This document shows positions 46,943 through 59,029 of a stretch of DNA of 64,000 nt, one piece after another. Numbering within the stretch: position 1 is the stretch's first letter; each line of letters begins with the position of its first letter. The notes beneath the pieces were generated by a model. That model had not been told where the DNA came from and ran no database searches. It was given only the letters and a program-made list of their open reading frames with translations. A program made the translations under genes and the position numbers. Source of the stretch: Desmodus rotundus (Eukaryota > Chordata > Mammalia > Chiroptera > Phyllostomidae); contig NC_071398.1 of the NCBI RefSeq assembly GCF_022682495.2, forward strand, positions 89,009,398-89,073,397. Reading direction: 5' to 3'.

Positions 46943-48750
46943 GTCAGTGGTGATAACGCGTGTACTACGAACAAAACACGCTGTTCACTGAGGGCTGCGT
47001 CACATAGTTAGAATTCGTGGTTTCAGAGGAGAACTGAGCGGAGGGAATTGGGAAGAAGTGGTAACAGTGGTAATAGGGGCTTGCTTGGAGCTGCTGAGGG
47101 CCTGGCCCTCCCATGGAAGCGCCAGTGAAACCAGGTGGAGGAAACTTTGCGTCTTGCCTTGGGTGGTGCCTCTGTATTCTGAGGCCACCCGCACCTCCCC
47201 TGTTGGAGCACTTCTTCCCCTGAATAGTTGTGGCTTATGACCCAGGTTCATGATCATTCTGAAATTTCAATTAGATGCTTTTCAAATAGGTCTTCTCTCC
47301 AAGTTAACTGAGAAAATAGTTCATTATTCTCCTGGCAAAACATGTTGTATTGGGGTAGCAAGCAAGCCATTTTTAGAACTCATAGATTGTTTCTTATTTG
47401 AATCATGCAACTGAAGGGCTTTTTTCCTAATAATTCTATGGCTTGTTTAATAGTTCATATCCCAAATATTTATGAGTTAAACATACTATTAATAGTATTG
47501 ATCATCTTCAATTGTCAGAATACAAGGCAGTATGATCTTCTATAACTGTGAAATAGATCTGCAAATGGAGATAAGAACGTGACCATTCCTCTCCCTGTAG
47601 GCAAGTTATTTACCAACAAAAACTTAAGAAGTGCACTTGAAGGGTAGCTCTGATTCTGCGCATTAGGATGTGACCTGGGTCGGGCCGTTGAACATCTCCA
47701 GGCCTCTATTTTTCCATCTGTACAATGGAGGACTGGACAGCCGGACCAGTGTGTATCCCCTTTTCAGTTCGGTGCTGCTATGACGAGCCCATGTGACTTT
47801 CCTAGCTCCTCAAAGCCCGCCTTCCAGCCCAGCCTCAGGCTTCCTTCCCTGGATCGCTGCTTCCAAACCTGGCCGTTTGTGACAGTCGCCCTAGCACTGA
47901 ACAACAACGACAACAAAAATAATAACCACCCAGATTTCCCTGTCCTCGCGACTTCCTGAAGCAGAATCTTTGCTATGCTCTTCCTCTTCCGGTCAAAGGG
48001 CGGCTTTGCCTCTGGGAAGTGGGATCTGGTTACATTTGTTTCCATCCCTCTTTCCGATTTGGGGGACTCTTTCTGTTTTTTGTCACTGCACATGCTGTCC
48101 TTGACTACCAGAACCAAAAACAGTGTTTTTTAAAAATTGGGCATGGGCATGGGAGGCGGGGTGACAAACTGAAAGGAATTTGTTTCCATTTGCCCAAGAA
48201 AAGACTGTACTTGAGTTTTAACAAAGTCTCTTGAGGAAGGGAGAAGGGAATTGAATTATATTGATTGATTCTTAGAGAAATGAATTAAAATGTAGTAAAT
48301 TGTTGTACACAGATGATTAATCATTATTTTAGGCACCTGAAACTAATATAATGCTATTGTCAATTGTATCTCAATTTAGAAAAACTTAATGAATTGCATT
48401 TCTAGGAGACGAACTGTGCATATACAGTGACAATGACAGATGGGTGACGGGCATTTTCTCTTTTGCATGAGGCATGGCATGTTTACAGGGCCAAGCAGGA
48501 AAATGCCTTTCGCCCCAGCAGAGGAAAGCTGGGGGAGTGGAGGGATTCTGTTTGTTTCCATTTTCAAGGCACCTAATGGTTTTCTTTTCTGGAGGATGCC
48601 AGTGTGGAACTCACTGTGCTGGTCGGCAGTGCCGTCTGAGCTTGCTGTTCTGTGGCTCTGTGGGGCAACTAGCCAGCTCTGGCCCGGCCCCAGCGCCCTT
48701 GAATCTGATTTTACCCTAGGTCACGGTTTTCTGGCTCTTTCCTACCACAG
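46943..48750 (+). other. NIBAN1: NIBAN1 intron 8 (1.8 kb)
   Basis: Contains a MIR-like stretch at about 47640-47750 ('ggccgttgaacatctccaggcctc' and 'ttttccatctgtacaatggagg') and a short L1 3' end at about 48270-48390 ('ggcacctgaaactaatataatg'). The rest is unassigned. Confidence 0.8.
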
Positions 48751-48938
48751 CAATGGTGGCCCAGCCAGCAGAGAAACACTGTGCAGAGAACGTGCAGCCG
48801 TTCCTGGCGTCCATCCTGGAAGAGCTCATGGGACCCGTGAGCTCAGGATTCAGTGAAGTACGCTCACTCTTCGAAAAAGAAGTGGATGAGCTAAGCCAGA
48901 ACTTTCAGACCAGCAAAGACGGTGCCCAGCTAAAGGAG
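48751..48938 (+). CDS. NIBAN1: NIBAN1 exon 9
   Basis: 188 bp between cctaccacag and gtagga (48939). The first two bases complete Ala; the exon ends in phase 0. Encodes MVAQPAEKHCAENVQPFLAS through QLKE, about human 329-391. The block ILEELMGPVSSGFSEVR is essentially unchanged from human, while the KHCAEN and TSKDGA positions differ (human KSCLES, TTKDSV by recollection). Confidence 0.95.
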
Positions 48939-50728
48939 GTAGGATGTGAAGCCAAGGAGCACAGTGTGAATGGTCTGCCCGGGGCCTGCCTTTTCTGTGG
49001 GCTGTGTCTGCATTCATCGCTTCTTTCCTCCCTTCCCTCCTCCTACTGCCCCTCCCTTCCTCCCTTTCATGCATCTACCTTCCACCCATTCATCCAGTCT
49101 GCCTTCCATGCATCCCACAACCCGCTCATCCATCCATCTGCCCCCTTCACTTATTAATGGTCTTCAGTGCAAAAATAATCACCTGCATATATATATGCAA
49201 ATGAGTCACCCATACCCACCTGATCCTAGTCCACCTCCAACTCCTAGGCCACCTCCCCTCCCAACTCCCTGAATTAATATAAGCAGCTTAGAATGTGTTT
49301 GCACAGACTTTTTCCTTGTTCATACAAATATATAAGCATATAGCCTCATTTATATAAATTTTGTTTGTTGGTTGGTTTGTTTCTGAAAACACAGATTCAT
49401 GATACAAACCAATGTTTCTCCAAGGGTGGTCCCTAGACCAGCAGCGGCACCATCACCTGGCTGTTAATAATGCAAATCCTTAGCCCCACCCCCAAAGGTC
49501 TACTGAATCAGAAGCTCTGGAGGTGGGCCCAGCCGTGCGTGCTACCCAGACTTCCAGAGGATCCGATGCACCCTGAAGTGTGAGAAGCCCTGGCAGACAC
49601 AACTTGCCAACTTGGTTTTGCACTTGAACATGATGGGCATTCCTACCAGTCAGTGGATAAGACCAGCTACGTCTGTTCCTTTTCCTTTCTTACCTCTCTA
49701 TGCATAGACCCACATGGCATTGTCATCAACGAGATCATTTGTATGCATTTTGAGATTTCTTATCGCAGCCTTCTTTTTAAATGTGACTTTACTCTCGCTC
49801 CTCCCCACACACCACCCACCTCCCCTCGAGTAATTAGTGTCCACACCTCAGCAAGCACCACCCTGAAACTCCGCGGTGTCCCCCTGCCCTGGCCTCCATT
49901 TCCAGCCTTTCTTCCTGTCCGTCTCCACCTGCTCTCCTGTTAATTACAGCTCTCCAACATTCCATTTTAAAAGTATTTTAAAATAAGCGTGGGAAATAAA
50001 ACACACTGTTGGCTACAGCACTCAGTGTCTGAGTGTGTTGGTGATCCCCGGGGTCACTGGGACATGAGGTGTGTCGCCGGCCCCTTGCTGGAAGCCTCTG
50101 TGGTCAAGTCTGCACTTGTGCAAAGTAGAGAAGGAGGGACCCCGGGTTTTGAAACTGGGTACCTCTCCCTGACCAGGCCCCTCCTGCCTCCCGTGTCCCG
50201 TCCACTAGCACCATAGACAGCCTGCAGCAGAGGCAAGTCCTGTGCGCCCTGACAGAGCCTCAGGAAACTCTGGGGACTCTGGCCTCACATCCAGGAGGCC
50301 GGGGGTCACTCTGCCCTTGCTGGGATTATCTGGGAGGGATAGCACTCCTTTATAAAGGCCATGGGGGCTCATGGGCCCAGTAACATTCCATGTGCCAAAG
50401 GACCTACCTGCCTAGCTCTTGAGTTCTGGAAGTGGGAGCTGGGAGGCAGTCCATCAAGAGCTTATGAAGATCAGAACCCTGGATGCATCCCCAGGTCCTC
50501 CCATCATCCTGTTGGCTCTTCTCCAGCCTCTGTCTGAGCAACGGGGCTGACCTGGGGACTCACTGCAGGGAGGGAAACAACTGAAGAAGTCACAGATGCA
50601 GTGATTGGGAAGTGATTCACACTCATAACACCCACTGGATTGTTGAGAATTTACATAGTATGTAGTGTGTATGTAACATTGCTCCTGAATCTGAAGGTGT
50701 TTCACTTTTCCCCTTCACCCAAATGCAG
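48939..50728 (+). other. NIBAN1: NIBAN1 intron 9 (1.8 kb)
   Basis: Starts with a pyrimidine-rich, CATC-containing low-complexity tract (49020-49150). Includes a MER5-like element (49425-49590). No other feature supported. Confidence 0.8.
49425..49590. mobile_element. MER5A-like element
   Basis: 'tccctagaccagcagcggcaccatcacctgg', 'aatgcaaatccttagccccaccccc', 'actgaatcagaagctctggaggtggg' and 'ttccagaggatccgatgcaccctgaag' in the MER5A order. Confidence 0.85.
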
Positions 50729-50890
50729 CATCTGGACCGGCTTATGAATCTCCCACTGGATTCCGTGAAGATGGAACCTTGTTACATTCAAGTCGACCTG
50801 CTTCAGGAGCGCTTGCAGGACCTCAAGAGCCGCTTCAGGTTCCCCCACGTCGACCTGGTGGTGCAGCAGACACAGAACTACATGCAGGAG
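50729..50890 (+). CDS. NIBAN1: NIBAN1 exon 10
   Basis: 162 bp, 54 codons, phase 0 at both ends, between aaatgcag and gtgggt (50891). Encodes HLDRLMNLPLDSVKMEPCYI through TQNYMQE, about human 392-445. LQDLKSRFRFPHVDLVVQ is a strongly conserved block in the family. Likely part of the helical core. Confidence 0.95.
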
Positions 50891-52451
50891 GTGGGTGCTG
50901 CAGGGGCATCCCAGGGCTGAGGACCCTGCCGGGGAGGGGGAAGCAGGCGCTGGGGGATGGGACTGGAGGGCTGGGCCACTCCGGTGTGCAGCCACCACCT
51001 CTGTCGTCCTATCTGTCCTTCCAGTAGGCTTCGTCTTCCCTCCATACTGATGAATGTCCTCCAGCAGGAACATCTCCAGGAAGTAAAATGACATTAATTA
51101 ATAATTGCTTCATTGAACCTCAGGGGCGCATTAGAATTGTCTGGGGAGCTTTTAAGAAATACTAGGCCCCACCTCCAATGATTCTGATTATACATATATA
51201 TTTTTTGAAATGATTTCTTAATTATTGAAATCATATATCTATAGTTCAATAATTTTTAAAACATTAATAATTTAAAATGATGTTTTAAATGAAGTAATAA
51301 TTTTAAAATATTATATTTTAATAATTAAAATTTTTTTCTACTCGTTCCCATTGCTTCTAATATGTGTCCAGGACTGAGATCCACTGGCTACAATGAATTC
51401 CCTAGCCTAGTTTAGCAGGAATCAGGCCCTCCATCACAGCTTTGTGTTTGGATTTCTTGTGTTTACCTGACAGGTTCCTTTCCCCCATGAGGAACAGGAG
51501 TGAGCAACCCGGACTTTTCCGTAGTCTGGTGGTTGATACATGAAGAGAGTGTGCTCACTGGGGTGTGAGAGCACAGTGGTATCTCACAGATTCTCCAGGG
51601 AAGCCCGTTGTGGGGCTGGACGCTGTGTCCGTTCCCGCTTTGGGGAGCTGAGAGGGAGGCGGGTCCTTAGATAAATTCACTCCCACGTAGGGTTAAGTGA
51701 CCCATCTTACTGTCTAACCTCTGAGCTGTGGAGGACCGAAGAGGGCCGAGGAACCACACTGGGCAATCATTTCACAGAGTCCCTGTGATAACACCAGACA
51801 CTGGTGAGGCTTATACAGGCACAAGGGCAGAGAGTGAGAAATCGGAGCTCCTTCCCGCTGCCCAAGCCCTGAGCCTGTTGCCACTGTTGCACCGAGCCCC
51901 GACGCTGCCCCTTTCCATCCTGGCAGAGTTGTGAGCAGAGGTGGGTGGGCGGTGGACAGAGAGATGTGCTGGGTGGTTTACCTCCACCTGAAAGTGCATG
52001 TGCAGAATTAAAGCAGCCAGAAACAACTGGAGATGACTCCTACCTCATCCTGTTAAGCCCGGGATGCAGGTACCAGAGGGTGGTGGAAGGGGACGACCAC
52101 AGGAGACGATGGTATTTTCAATCCCGTGGTCTCGGGTTTTCCAGTCCAGAGAGATGAGAAGAGAGGATGCATAGGATGCGCACAGGCATACTCACATACA
52201 TGTGCATGCACACATACATGTGCATGTGTGTGTGCTTCTGGTCTCTCACTGACCCCACGGTGGCCACGTGCCCATTTATGTCACAGTTCAGGTAGTAGGA
52301 CGAGGACCTGCAGCTCTGGGTCACTCTCAGAGCAGTGCCTGAGGGGACTCCTCTCGGATGCTCAGCCCCGCCCTCTGTGCTGCCGTCCCAGTTGGACCAG
52401 GGCAGTGCCCCCTCCCTGACTGGGCTGTTTCTGTGTTGCTTTGGCCTGCAG
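50891..52451 (+). other. NIBAN1: NIBAN1 intron 10 (1.6 kb)
   Basis: Holds a MER5-like fragment at 51112-51190 ('cctcaggggcgcattagaattgtctggggagc'), whose end seems to continue after an AT-rich block (51190-51355), and a TG/CA tract at 52180-52232. Confidence 0.8.
52180..52232. repeat. Alternating purine-pyrimidine (CA/TG) tract
   Basis: 'acacatacatgtgcatgtg' units occur twice, once with an intervening gcacacatac. The tract is self-complementary and can form Z-DNA or hairpins. Confidence 0.75.
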
Positions 52452-52562
52452 CTCATGGGGAATGCGGTGTTCACCTTTGCACAGCTGCTGGCCCCGCATC
52501 TCGGGGCGGAGGCCTCGAAAACAGCAGTCGCCATGGAGAAGGTTAAGCTCCGAGTCTTAAAG
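52452..52562 (+). CDS. NIBAN1: NIBAN1 exon 11
   Basis: 111 bp, 37 codons, phase 0, between cctgcag and gtaaaa (52563). Encodes LMGNAVFTFAQLLAPHLGAE through KLRVLK, about human 446-482. Substitutions relative to human (MENAVFTFEQ to MGNAVFTFAQ; PHLQGE to PHLGAE) are more frequent here than in the neighbouring exons, by recollection of the human sequence. Confidence 0.95.
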
Positions 52563-52599
52563 GTAAAACCATTTTTTCATTTGTGGGAAGCATGAAACA

Positions 52600-52790
52600 A
52601 GAATGTCACCCCTGGGGGAGGCAGGAGAGGTAAGGGGGGACAAATGGTGACGGAAGGAGACTTGCCTTGGGGTGGTAAACACACCATACGATATACAGGT
52701 GGTGTGTTATAGAATTGTACGCCGGAAACCTGCAGAATTTTATTAACCAATATCACCCTAATAAATTCAGTAACAAAGAAACAAAGTAAA
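52600..52790 (+). mobile_element. L1 3' end, 5'-truncated
   Basis: G-rich start, then 'ttatagaattgtacgccggaaacctgcagaattttattaaccaatatcaccctaataaattc', an L1 3' UTR order also seen in part at 59836-59910. Confidence 0.65.
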
Positions 52791-53364
52791 AGGATGTGAC
52801 CGCTGTTTCTTTTAAAGTGGAAAATACCAGGTTCTTTCACTTGCCCCCTTTTCTTTCTCATCTTTCTCATCTGTGCTCCCTGGTTCCAATGACCAGCAGG
52901 TGAGTTTCCCCAGAACGACTCTTATGCCTCTTCTGCCATCTAGTGGCTATTTTAGGGACCACAGGTCCCCGGCATCATCACCCATCAGCTGAAGTGACAC
53001 GTCCCCGTTTAATTTCAAAGCACTTGCACTTGACATGTATTGGCTGTCCCCTACAAGCAAAGCATTGTGATAGGTATTGCATGGAATATAAAAACAGACA
53101 AGGCACAGCCTATTTCTTCAAATAGTTTACATTTAAATTAGCCAACATATGTTAAAAAAATCAACACCTCATGGCAAAGGAAATATACTCCAAGTAAAAG
53201 ATAAATGCCAAACGTTTTTAAAGAGAAAGATGAGATACCTGCCACATGAAATTGTTTTATTTGTAATAGGCTTCCTGTTTAAGTATATATAAAAGTGGTT
53301 TCGATAATAAGAGCTTGCACCGACATGCTATATTTTTAAAGCTTTTTAAAAGCGTATCCTGTTT

Positions 53365-53480
53365 CATTTGATCCTCACTGGAACTTGCAAGATAATTAGA
53401 ATATGTCCCCATTTGAGATATGAAGAAACTGACTCTCTGAGAGCTGATGTGACTTATGTAAGGTCAATGGGCTAGTCCAG
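53365..53480 (-). repeat. MIR fragment
   Basis: 'tttgatcctcactggaacttgcaagat', 'ccccatttgagatatgaagaaactgactctctgagagc' and 'gacttatgtaaggtca' give the MIR core. Confidence 0.7.
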
Positions 53481-53547
53481 GTGAACTAGAGCTTGAACTA
53501 TACCTAAACCTAATGCACTAATTTTTTACTTCTTCCTTCCCCTAAAC

Positions 53548-53791
53548 CAGTGATTTTCAAAAAGTGTGGCACAGAATTTTTAAAACATGCATTACCTGAC
53601 CTCTTTTCCCTTAGACTGGAAATAAAAAATGACAGCAGCCAACACAACAATTGCTGTCTAGTGTGAATGAATCAAAATCATACCTATTTGGGGGGGACAG
53701 ATGGGCAAAAAATGTAATATTATTTTGGTGTGCTGCAGAATTTTAGTCAGTAATTTATGTGCCACGAGGTGAAAAATATTGAAAATCGTCA
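53548..53791 (-). mobile_element. hAT-like MITE, copy B
   Basis: 244 bp starting cagtgattttcaa, with the other end (complement) tgacgattttcaa. Flanked by ccctaaac (53540-53547) and ccccaaac (53792-53799), an 8-bp duplication with one mismatch. Its reverse complement aligns over most of its length with copy A at 40646-40914. Confidence 0.85.
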
Positions 53792-53913
53792 CCCCAAACA
53801 GTGTTTGGAGCAGAAGATAAAGTTCCACAGAGCCTAGAAGGGGTCCCTGGATTTCAGACCTGATCTTGAGGTCTCACAGGCAGTAGGCAATCAAATTATT
53901 GAAAATAAAAGCA

Positions 53914-54150
53914 GCCCTAGCTGGTGTGGCTCAATGGATTGAGCACCAACCTGTGAACCAAAGGGTCACCAGTTCGATTCCCAGTCAGGGCACACAGCTG
54001 GGTTGCAGGCCAGGTCCCCAGGGGGACGGTGGGGGTGGCAAGTGAGAGGCAACCAATCAATGTATTTCTCACTCACTGATATTCCTCTTTTTCTCCCTCT
54101 CTTTCCTTCTCTCTTAAAAAAAAATCTATAAATAAAATCTTTTAAAAAAA
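53914..54150 (+). mobile_element. VES-type SINE with 13-nt TSD
   Basis: Starts 'gccctagctggtgtggctca', has the A-box region, 'ccagttcgattcccagtcagggc' (B-box), 'ttgcaggccaggtcccc', a CT-rich part and an A-rich tail. Flanked by gaaaataaaagca (53901-53913) and gaaattaaaagca (54151-54163), 12 of 13 matching. Confidence 0.95.
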
Positions 54151-55088
54151 GAAATTAAAAGCAATACTTACCATGGTAACACAACTAATAAATTGAAACT
54201 TGAAATCGAGAAAGAAAAGATATCAATGTCAATACCACCCCCAGTGTCAGGACACTTTCTACCTCTCAGGACAGTCTGTTTCTTCTCTGGATACATGTCC
54301 GTGCAAGCACATGCTTCCTGGTGTTAAAGCCGAGGTTCTCAGCAGTCGTCGGTCTACTTCTACCCTCCTTGTTAATGTCCTTCTTCCACGTGGCAGCCTT
54401 CTGTTGTTGGAACAGAGCTATAATGTAGCCCCAAATTATTACCTCTGGTATGAACGGTTTCATCTCTTTGACCATTCTTCACGGGGCCTGACCAGACGGT
54501 GCTTCAGTGTGTCTGTGATCCCCTTAAAGTGACACCGAAGAGCACACACTGGCCTCTCGGTTTGGACGATCCATGTGGTACAAAATGAATCCTCATCTTC
54601 CTTGGTCTAGATGCTAAACCCCTTTGATTAACCTGCCACAGTGTCAGCGTAGCTATGAGCCAGGCCTCTTCCCTCGCAGAAGTCATGGCAGCCCACAAAG
54701 CCTGCTTTTAGGGTGTAAATGAAAGAAGCAGATGACCGTGTCTCCCAGGGCCCTCCCAGGACGCCCCCAGGACAGGGGGAACAAAGTACAAATTCACCCC
54801 CCAGGTCTATGCCCAGCTTCTTTGTAATGCAGAAATCGCTGTGTTGATCTTGCCTCGGTTTCCGTATCTGTAAGAGGGGAGGGTAAGATGGGTGCTTAGC
54901 AGTCATAACCTCCGCCTAGAGCGTGAGAGAATCGCATAGAAAGACCTCCGAGACCTCAGAAGCACCCTGGGGTGCCCGGAAATTAGAGGGGCAAAGGTGA
55001 TGAAGTGGGTGGCTGAGATTTTTGTTGATGTGAAAGTTAACAGATTGCAGTGTTGCTGTTGAGCATATGTTTCTATCTCTATTGACAG

Positions 55089-55196
55089 CAATACGATTAC
55101 GACAGCAGCACCATGCGGAAGAGGATATTTCAGGAGGCACTGGTTCAAATCACACTTCCCACCGTGCAGAAGGCCCTGGCATCCACGTGCAAACCA
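55089..55196 (+). CDS. NIBAN1: NIBAN1 exon 12
   Basis: 108 bp, 36 codons, phase 0, between attgacag and gtaagg (55197). Encodes QYDYDSSTMRKRIFQEALVQ through STCKP, about human 483-518. Almost identical to the human exon as recalled (TIRKK to TMRKR). Confidence 0.95.
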
Positions 55197-55299
55197 GTAA
55201 GGGCTGGGTCACTCCAGAGAGCCTGCTTTTATCGCCTGTGGAGTCCAAGCACTTTTGGGGGGACAGGGGGGACCAGGATGTGCTTGCAAATAGGAGAAT

Positions 55300-55505
55300 C
55301 GGTTGGCAAACTTTTTCTGCAAATGGTCCAATAGTAAATATTGGAGGCTTCATGGGCCATGCTATTTCTGATGCAACTACCCAGTCCTGTTGTTGCAGCC
55401 CCAAAGCAGCCATAGACTGTACACAGACAAGTGGGCAAATCCGAGTTTCAGCATAGCTTTATTTACAAAACCAAGCAGCTGGTGAGCTTGGCCGACCCCT
55501 GGACC
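55300..55505 (+). mobile_element. Old hAT-type MER element
   Basis: 'ggttggcaaactttttctgcaaatggtccaatagtaaatattgg', 'aggcttcatgggcc', 'cagccatagactgtac' and 'tagctttatttacaaaaccaagcagctggtgagcttggccgacccc' are the recognisable order of a common mammalian hAT-Charlie MER element. Confidence 0.8.
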
Positions 55506-55849
55506 AGACGGAAATCTCAAAGGGTGACGATCTGAGTTTGAGCCAAGCTATGGGTTGCCGTAGAAGAGCACCTGAGAATGCCAGATGTTCCTCATTAGAG
55601 TATGACTCATAATTCCTGCACGGCCTCTGCAACTTGACCTCCACGTCCAGGCAAAGATCTGAAGTAACATGATTGATTACAGGAGGAGATTTTTTCTGTT
55701 AAATCCAGTAACGTCTGGTTGGTGAAATCAGTGAAACAAATCACTTAAAGCTGTTACATACCCCAGGCGACCAGTGACAGCCCTGATTATGAAGTGTGAC
55801 TTAGTCTGCAGAGCAGAGTAATGGGTGAGCTGACTCTGGGGGCTGGGCC

Positions 55850-56220
55850 AAGACCTGGGTTCGAGTCCTGGCTCCAAGTCCTGGCTCCTCCAGGTATCAG
55901 CTCTTGGGCCTTGGGCAAATCACTTTTCCTGTCTTCTGGTCTGGATTTCACTTTCCAGGAAATGGAGATAGTAACGCCTGTCAGTATCCTTGTTAAGATG
56001 GAGACGACTGGAATGAGGCCATTAACATGTGACGAGCGCTTACCATGTGCCAGGCACTGTGTTGAGCGCTGTGCATGGATTAGCTCAATGATTCTCAGGA
56101 AACCCTGTGAGGAGGTACTATTTATATCCTCACTGGAGCACATTGTAGCAATGAGGAACCCTGAGGGCTTAAGTCGTGGGCCCAGGATTCCAGAGCTGGC
56201 CACCGGCCGAGCCTGCACCC
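55850..56220 (+). repeat. Two MIR-like repeats
   Basis: 55850-56010: 'acctgggttcgagtcctggctcc', 'cttgggcaaatcacttttcc' and 'ggaaatggagatagtaacgcc' (MIR). 56025-56220: 'cgcttaccatgtgccaggcactgtgttgagcgctgtgcatgg', 'caggaaaccctgtgaggaggtac' and 'ttccagagctggccaccggccgagcctgcaccc' (second MIR-type copy). Confidence 0.75.
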
Positions 56221-57039
56221 AGCTCACGCGCACTGGTAACAACCTGTGATGCACGCAGTGAGTGGGAAACACTGCTTTTACTATTTCCACATTTCAGAAA
56301 GGATCCATGAGCCTGGACATGTGCAGGGCTCTTGGAGCAAATGGTAAGGAGCGTTTAGAATTTAAAAAGGGCTTTTTGTCAGCGTAGACAGTCTCCGAGC
56401 ATTGGACCATTAAAATCCTTTAATGAGTCATTTTACTGGGGCAGTGCCTTTGGTCATTTTTACACCCTGTCAGTGCCGTTTTTTTTCAGTGTCATCAGCA
56501 TATCTCGTCTTTGGCATTTACTTCTGGGGGTGTATTTCCTGCATAGGAAGAGAGTGGATGATGCCAGAGGAGCAATCTGTCTACACGAACGGCCCTTGGC
56601 CTATGTGGTTGGAAAAGTTCAGCTTCCCGGAGGATGACTCAGTCCACCTCCGGATGGGTCGGCACACCGACTCTCTGCTTAGCGTGTTTTCCCTTTCTGA
56701 TCCCAAAGGCAGCCCGGGGGCATCAGGACCTCCTCCTCCCCCAGAAAAGGGGAGGGAAAGGGAAGCCTTCCCTCCTCCTGGCCCCCTCTTTCCAAACACC
56801 AGCAGAGCTGCACCCAATTTGTAAAGGGCTCTCGTGACTTTTAATCAAGAGAGACTGGTGTCTGAAGAACCTGTGACCCAGAGTTTTCCGTAATGAAGGG
56901 TATGGTATCGGTGCCCAAAAATTTTTAAACATCTGGATTTACAGACTAGATAAATTAAGGGAGTTCCAGCTTCAGAGAAGAATTCTTTATTTTATTAAAG
57001 TGTGGTTTTTCTTGGCCCTTTAAGTTGCAGCTTCCTAGA

Positions 57040-57135
57040 CCTGTGGTACTGAACTCAAGACGCACGTAAAAACTGCATGGGAAGCTTTTTAAAAGATCTG
57101 ATTCCTCAAGCACCTCCCTCGGGGATTCAATTTAA
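57040..57135. mobile_element. MER5-like fragment
   Basis: 'ctcaagacgcacgtaaaaactgcatgggaagctttttaaaagatctgattcctc' shows the MER5 5' order, diverged. Confidence 0.55.
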
Positions 57136-58129
57136 TTGACCCAGGGAATTCAACATAGGAGTGTTGCAGTTCATCTAGTTCATCTAGAAAGTCTGTTTTG
57201 TGAAGCCAGCCATGTGACAACTGTATCAGTGTCCCTAGAAAGTATTTCTTTCCGCAGAATTGTTCAGCTGGTTGAAATTTTGAAGGCCTCCTGTTTATTC
57301 AGCAAACATGTATCAATCATGTCTCAGATTTGGTCCCAGCCCTGGGTCCAGCCCACAGCCCTGCTGTCTGTTCTGAGGTTCATTCACAGCCTAGAGGCAG
57401 GAGACAGGCACACAGGACTCCATGTGATGAGCTCAGCAGGAGCCTTATGGGGACAGTTCCTCATGCTGGAGTTCCGAGGAGGTTGCCTAGCTTTGCACGT
57501 GGGGTCGGGGAAGAGGGGTCGGGGAAGAGGGCCACCCAGAATCCTGCTTTTGCCCAGTCCTGAGAGTGAATAACTGTCAGGGGAATGTGGAATGGGAGAC
57601 CAGGTGGGAACATGGAAGGATGCTGCAGCCTGTGCCCCTCACTGCACAGAGGGGGAGAGGGACACAGAGTGGTCTCCCCTCTAAGGTGCGTGTATATAAA
57701 GGGACCCCATGAGAGCCCTCTATGAACTGGTCCTGGGCTACGGCAGAGTCCCCAGCCCTGGCAGGGGAGCTGTCTGAAGTGGTGGCCTCTGGCCACCTGT
57801 TGTCAACACTGTCGCTCCAGGCCAAAGACATCAAATCCCACTGCTAAGTCCCTGGCTGTCTACAAGGCGTGTGCCAGGGGCCGTTAGCAGCACCACTGGG
57901 TGCAAGGGCTACTGAGTTAAACACGGGGATGGGGTTGGGTGCTTTCCAGTTCCTGCCCCGTCCTCATGCTGATAACAGGCAAGCCAGTTGGAAACCCTCG
58001 GGAAGCAGGCAGGGTTAAAGGATTTTGCATCCTGCCCAGGCTTGTCTTAGAGGAATAAGTGAGCATCAGGGCCAGTCGGAGGGAAAGAGGAGAACATTCC
58101 TGAATTCCCAAAGAGTCCTTGACTAGAAA

Positions 58130-58685
58130 TTCTTACACCCGAAAAGGTGCCACTAATAAAGTCAAACACACATCTACTCCAGGACCCAGCAGTCTCATTT
58201 CCAGGTACCTACTCAGGACGAGTCAGTCCTTAACTCTACAGAAATCATGCACAAGAATGTTCATAGCATCTCTGTTCCTCACAGTCAAAAAGTGGGAGAA
58301 CAGTCTCAGTATCCATCACCAGGAGTATGGATAAACAATTTTAGTTTATCCATACGATGAATGTCTTATCCATAAAAAAGAACAAGCTACTGATACATGT
58401 GGCAACATGGCTGACTTTCAAAAATAAACACAAAAGAATAGCCAATTCCACTTCCGTGAAGTTCAAGAACAAGAGAAACTAGGCCACTGTGATAGATGTC
58501 GAATCAGTGCTTATCTCCAGGGGGACGTGGACAGGAAAGGGGCATGGGAGTGATGTCCTCCGTCTTGATTTGGGTTGGGGTTTCATGAGGTTATTCATGT
58601 ATGTAAAATCATTGAGCTGTACTTTTCACATTTGCATTTTATTGCATGTAACATATACCTTGGTAAGTGCTGTTGGCACTTAAAA
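58130..58685 (+). mobile_element. L1M 3' end, sense
   Basis: 'ggacccagcagtctcatttccaggtacctactcagg', 'agaatgttcatagcatctctgttcctcacagtcaaaaagtgg', 'atacatgtggcaacatggctgac', 'tcatgtatgtaaaatcattgagctgtac' and 'cattttattgcatgtaacatatacc' are the typical L1M order. Many stops. Confidence 0.8.
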
Positions 58686-58917
58686 AAATGAAGAAGGAAG
58701 TACTTTGGTTACAGTGGTGTAGAAGGAGGGCCCCAGACTCACTGACACCCCTTGAGGTGATCAAATCTCCCGTCTACCCCCTTAAGTGCTTGCGGTGTGC
58801 ACCCAGTGTGAGGAGTGGCGTCCTGGGGCTCAGGGGCAGGACTCATCCTTCCAGTATCCCCCCCCTCCCCACGCACTGGCATCTCACGCCTGGTCCTCTC
58901 TGTCTCTCGCTCTCCAG

Positions 58918-59029
58918 GAACTTCAGAAATACGAGCAGTTCATCTTTGCAGATCACACCAACATGATCCACGTGGAAAACGTGTATGAGGAGATTTTACA
59001 CCAGATCCTCCTTGATGAAACTCTGAAAG
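58918..59029 (+). CDS. NIBAN1: NIBAN1 exon 13
   Basis: 112 bp: 37 codons plus one base of a Val codon. Acceptor tctccag, donor gtgagg (59030). Encodes ELQKYEQFIFADHTNMIHVE through LLDETLK, about human 519-555, identical to the human residues as I recall them. It is the last part of the folded region before the disordered tail. Confidence 0.95.

Larger units (their letters stand above)
52563..55088 (+). other. NIBAN1: NIBAN1 intron 11 (2.5 kb)
   Basis: Contains an L1 3' end (52600-52790), an L2 fragment (about 52995-53130), a MIR (53365-53480), a hAT MITE (53548-53791) and a VES SINE (53914-54150). 54200-55080 shows nothing recognised. Confidence 0.85.
55197..58917 (+). other. NIBAN1: NIBAN1 intron 12 (3.7 kb)
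   Basis: Contains an old hAT element (55300-55505), MIR-like repeats (55850-56220), a MER5-like fragment (57040-57135) and an L1M 3' end (58130-58685). No feature is supported at 56230-57030 or 57140-58130. Confidence 0.8.

Noticed and set aside
49020..49150. CATC/CCTT repeats as a possible array
   Set aside because: Irregular pyrimidine-rich low complexity, with no unit and spacer order; CRISPR arrays do not occur in this kind of genome.
48753..49157. 134-codon open frame with an ATG at exon 9
   Set aside because: The first part is exon 9 of NIBAN1; the rest is read-through into intron 9 after the gtagga donor.
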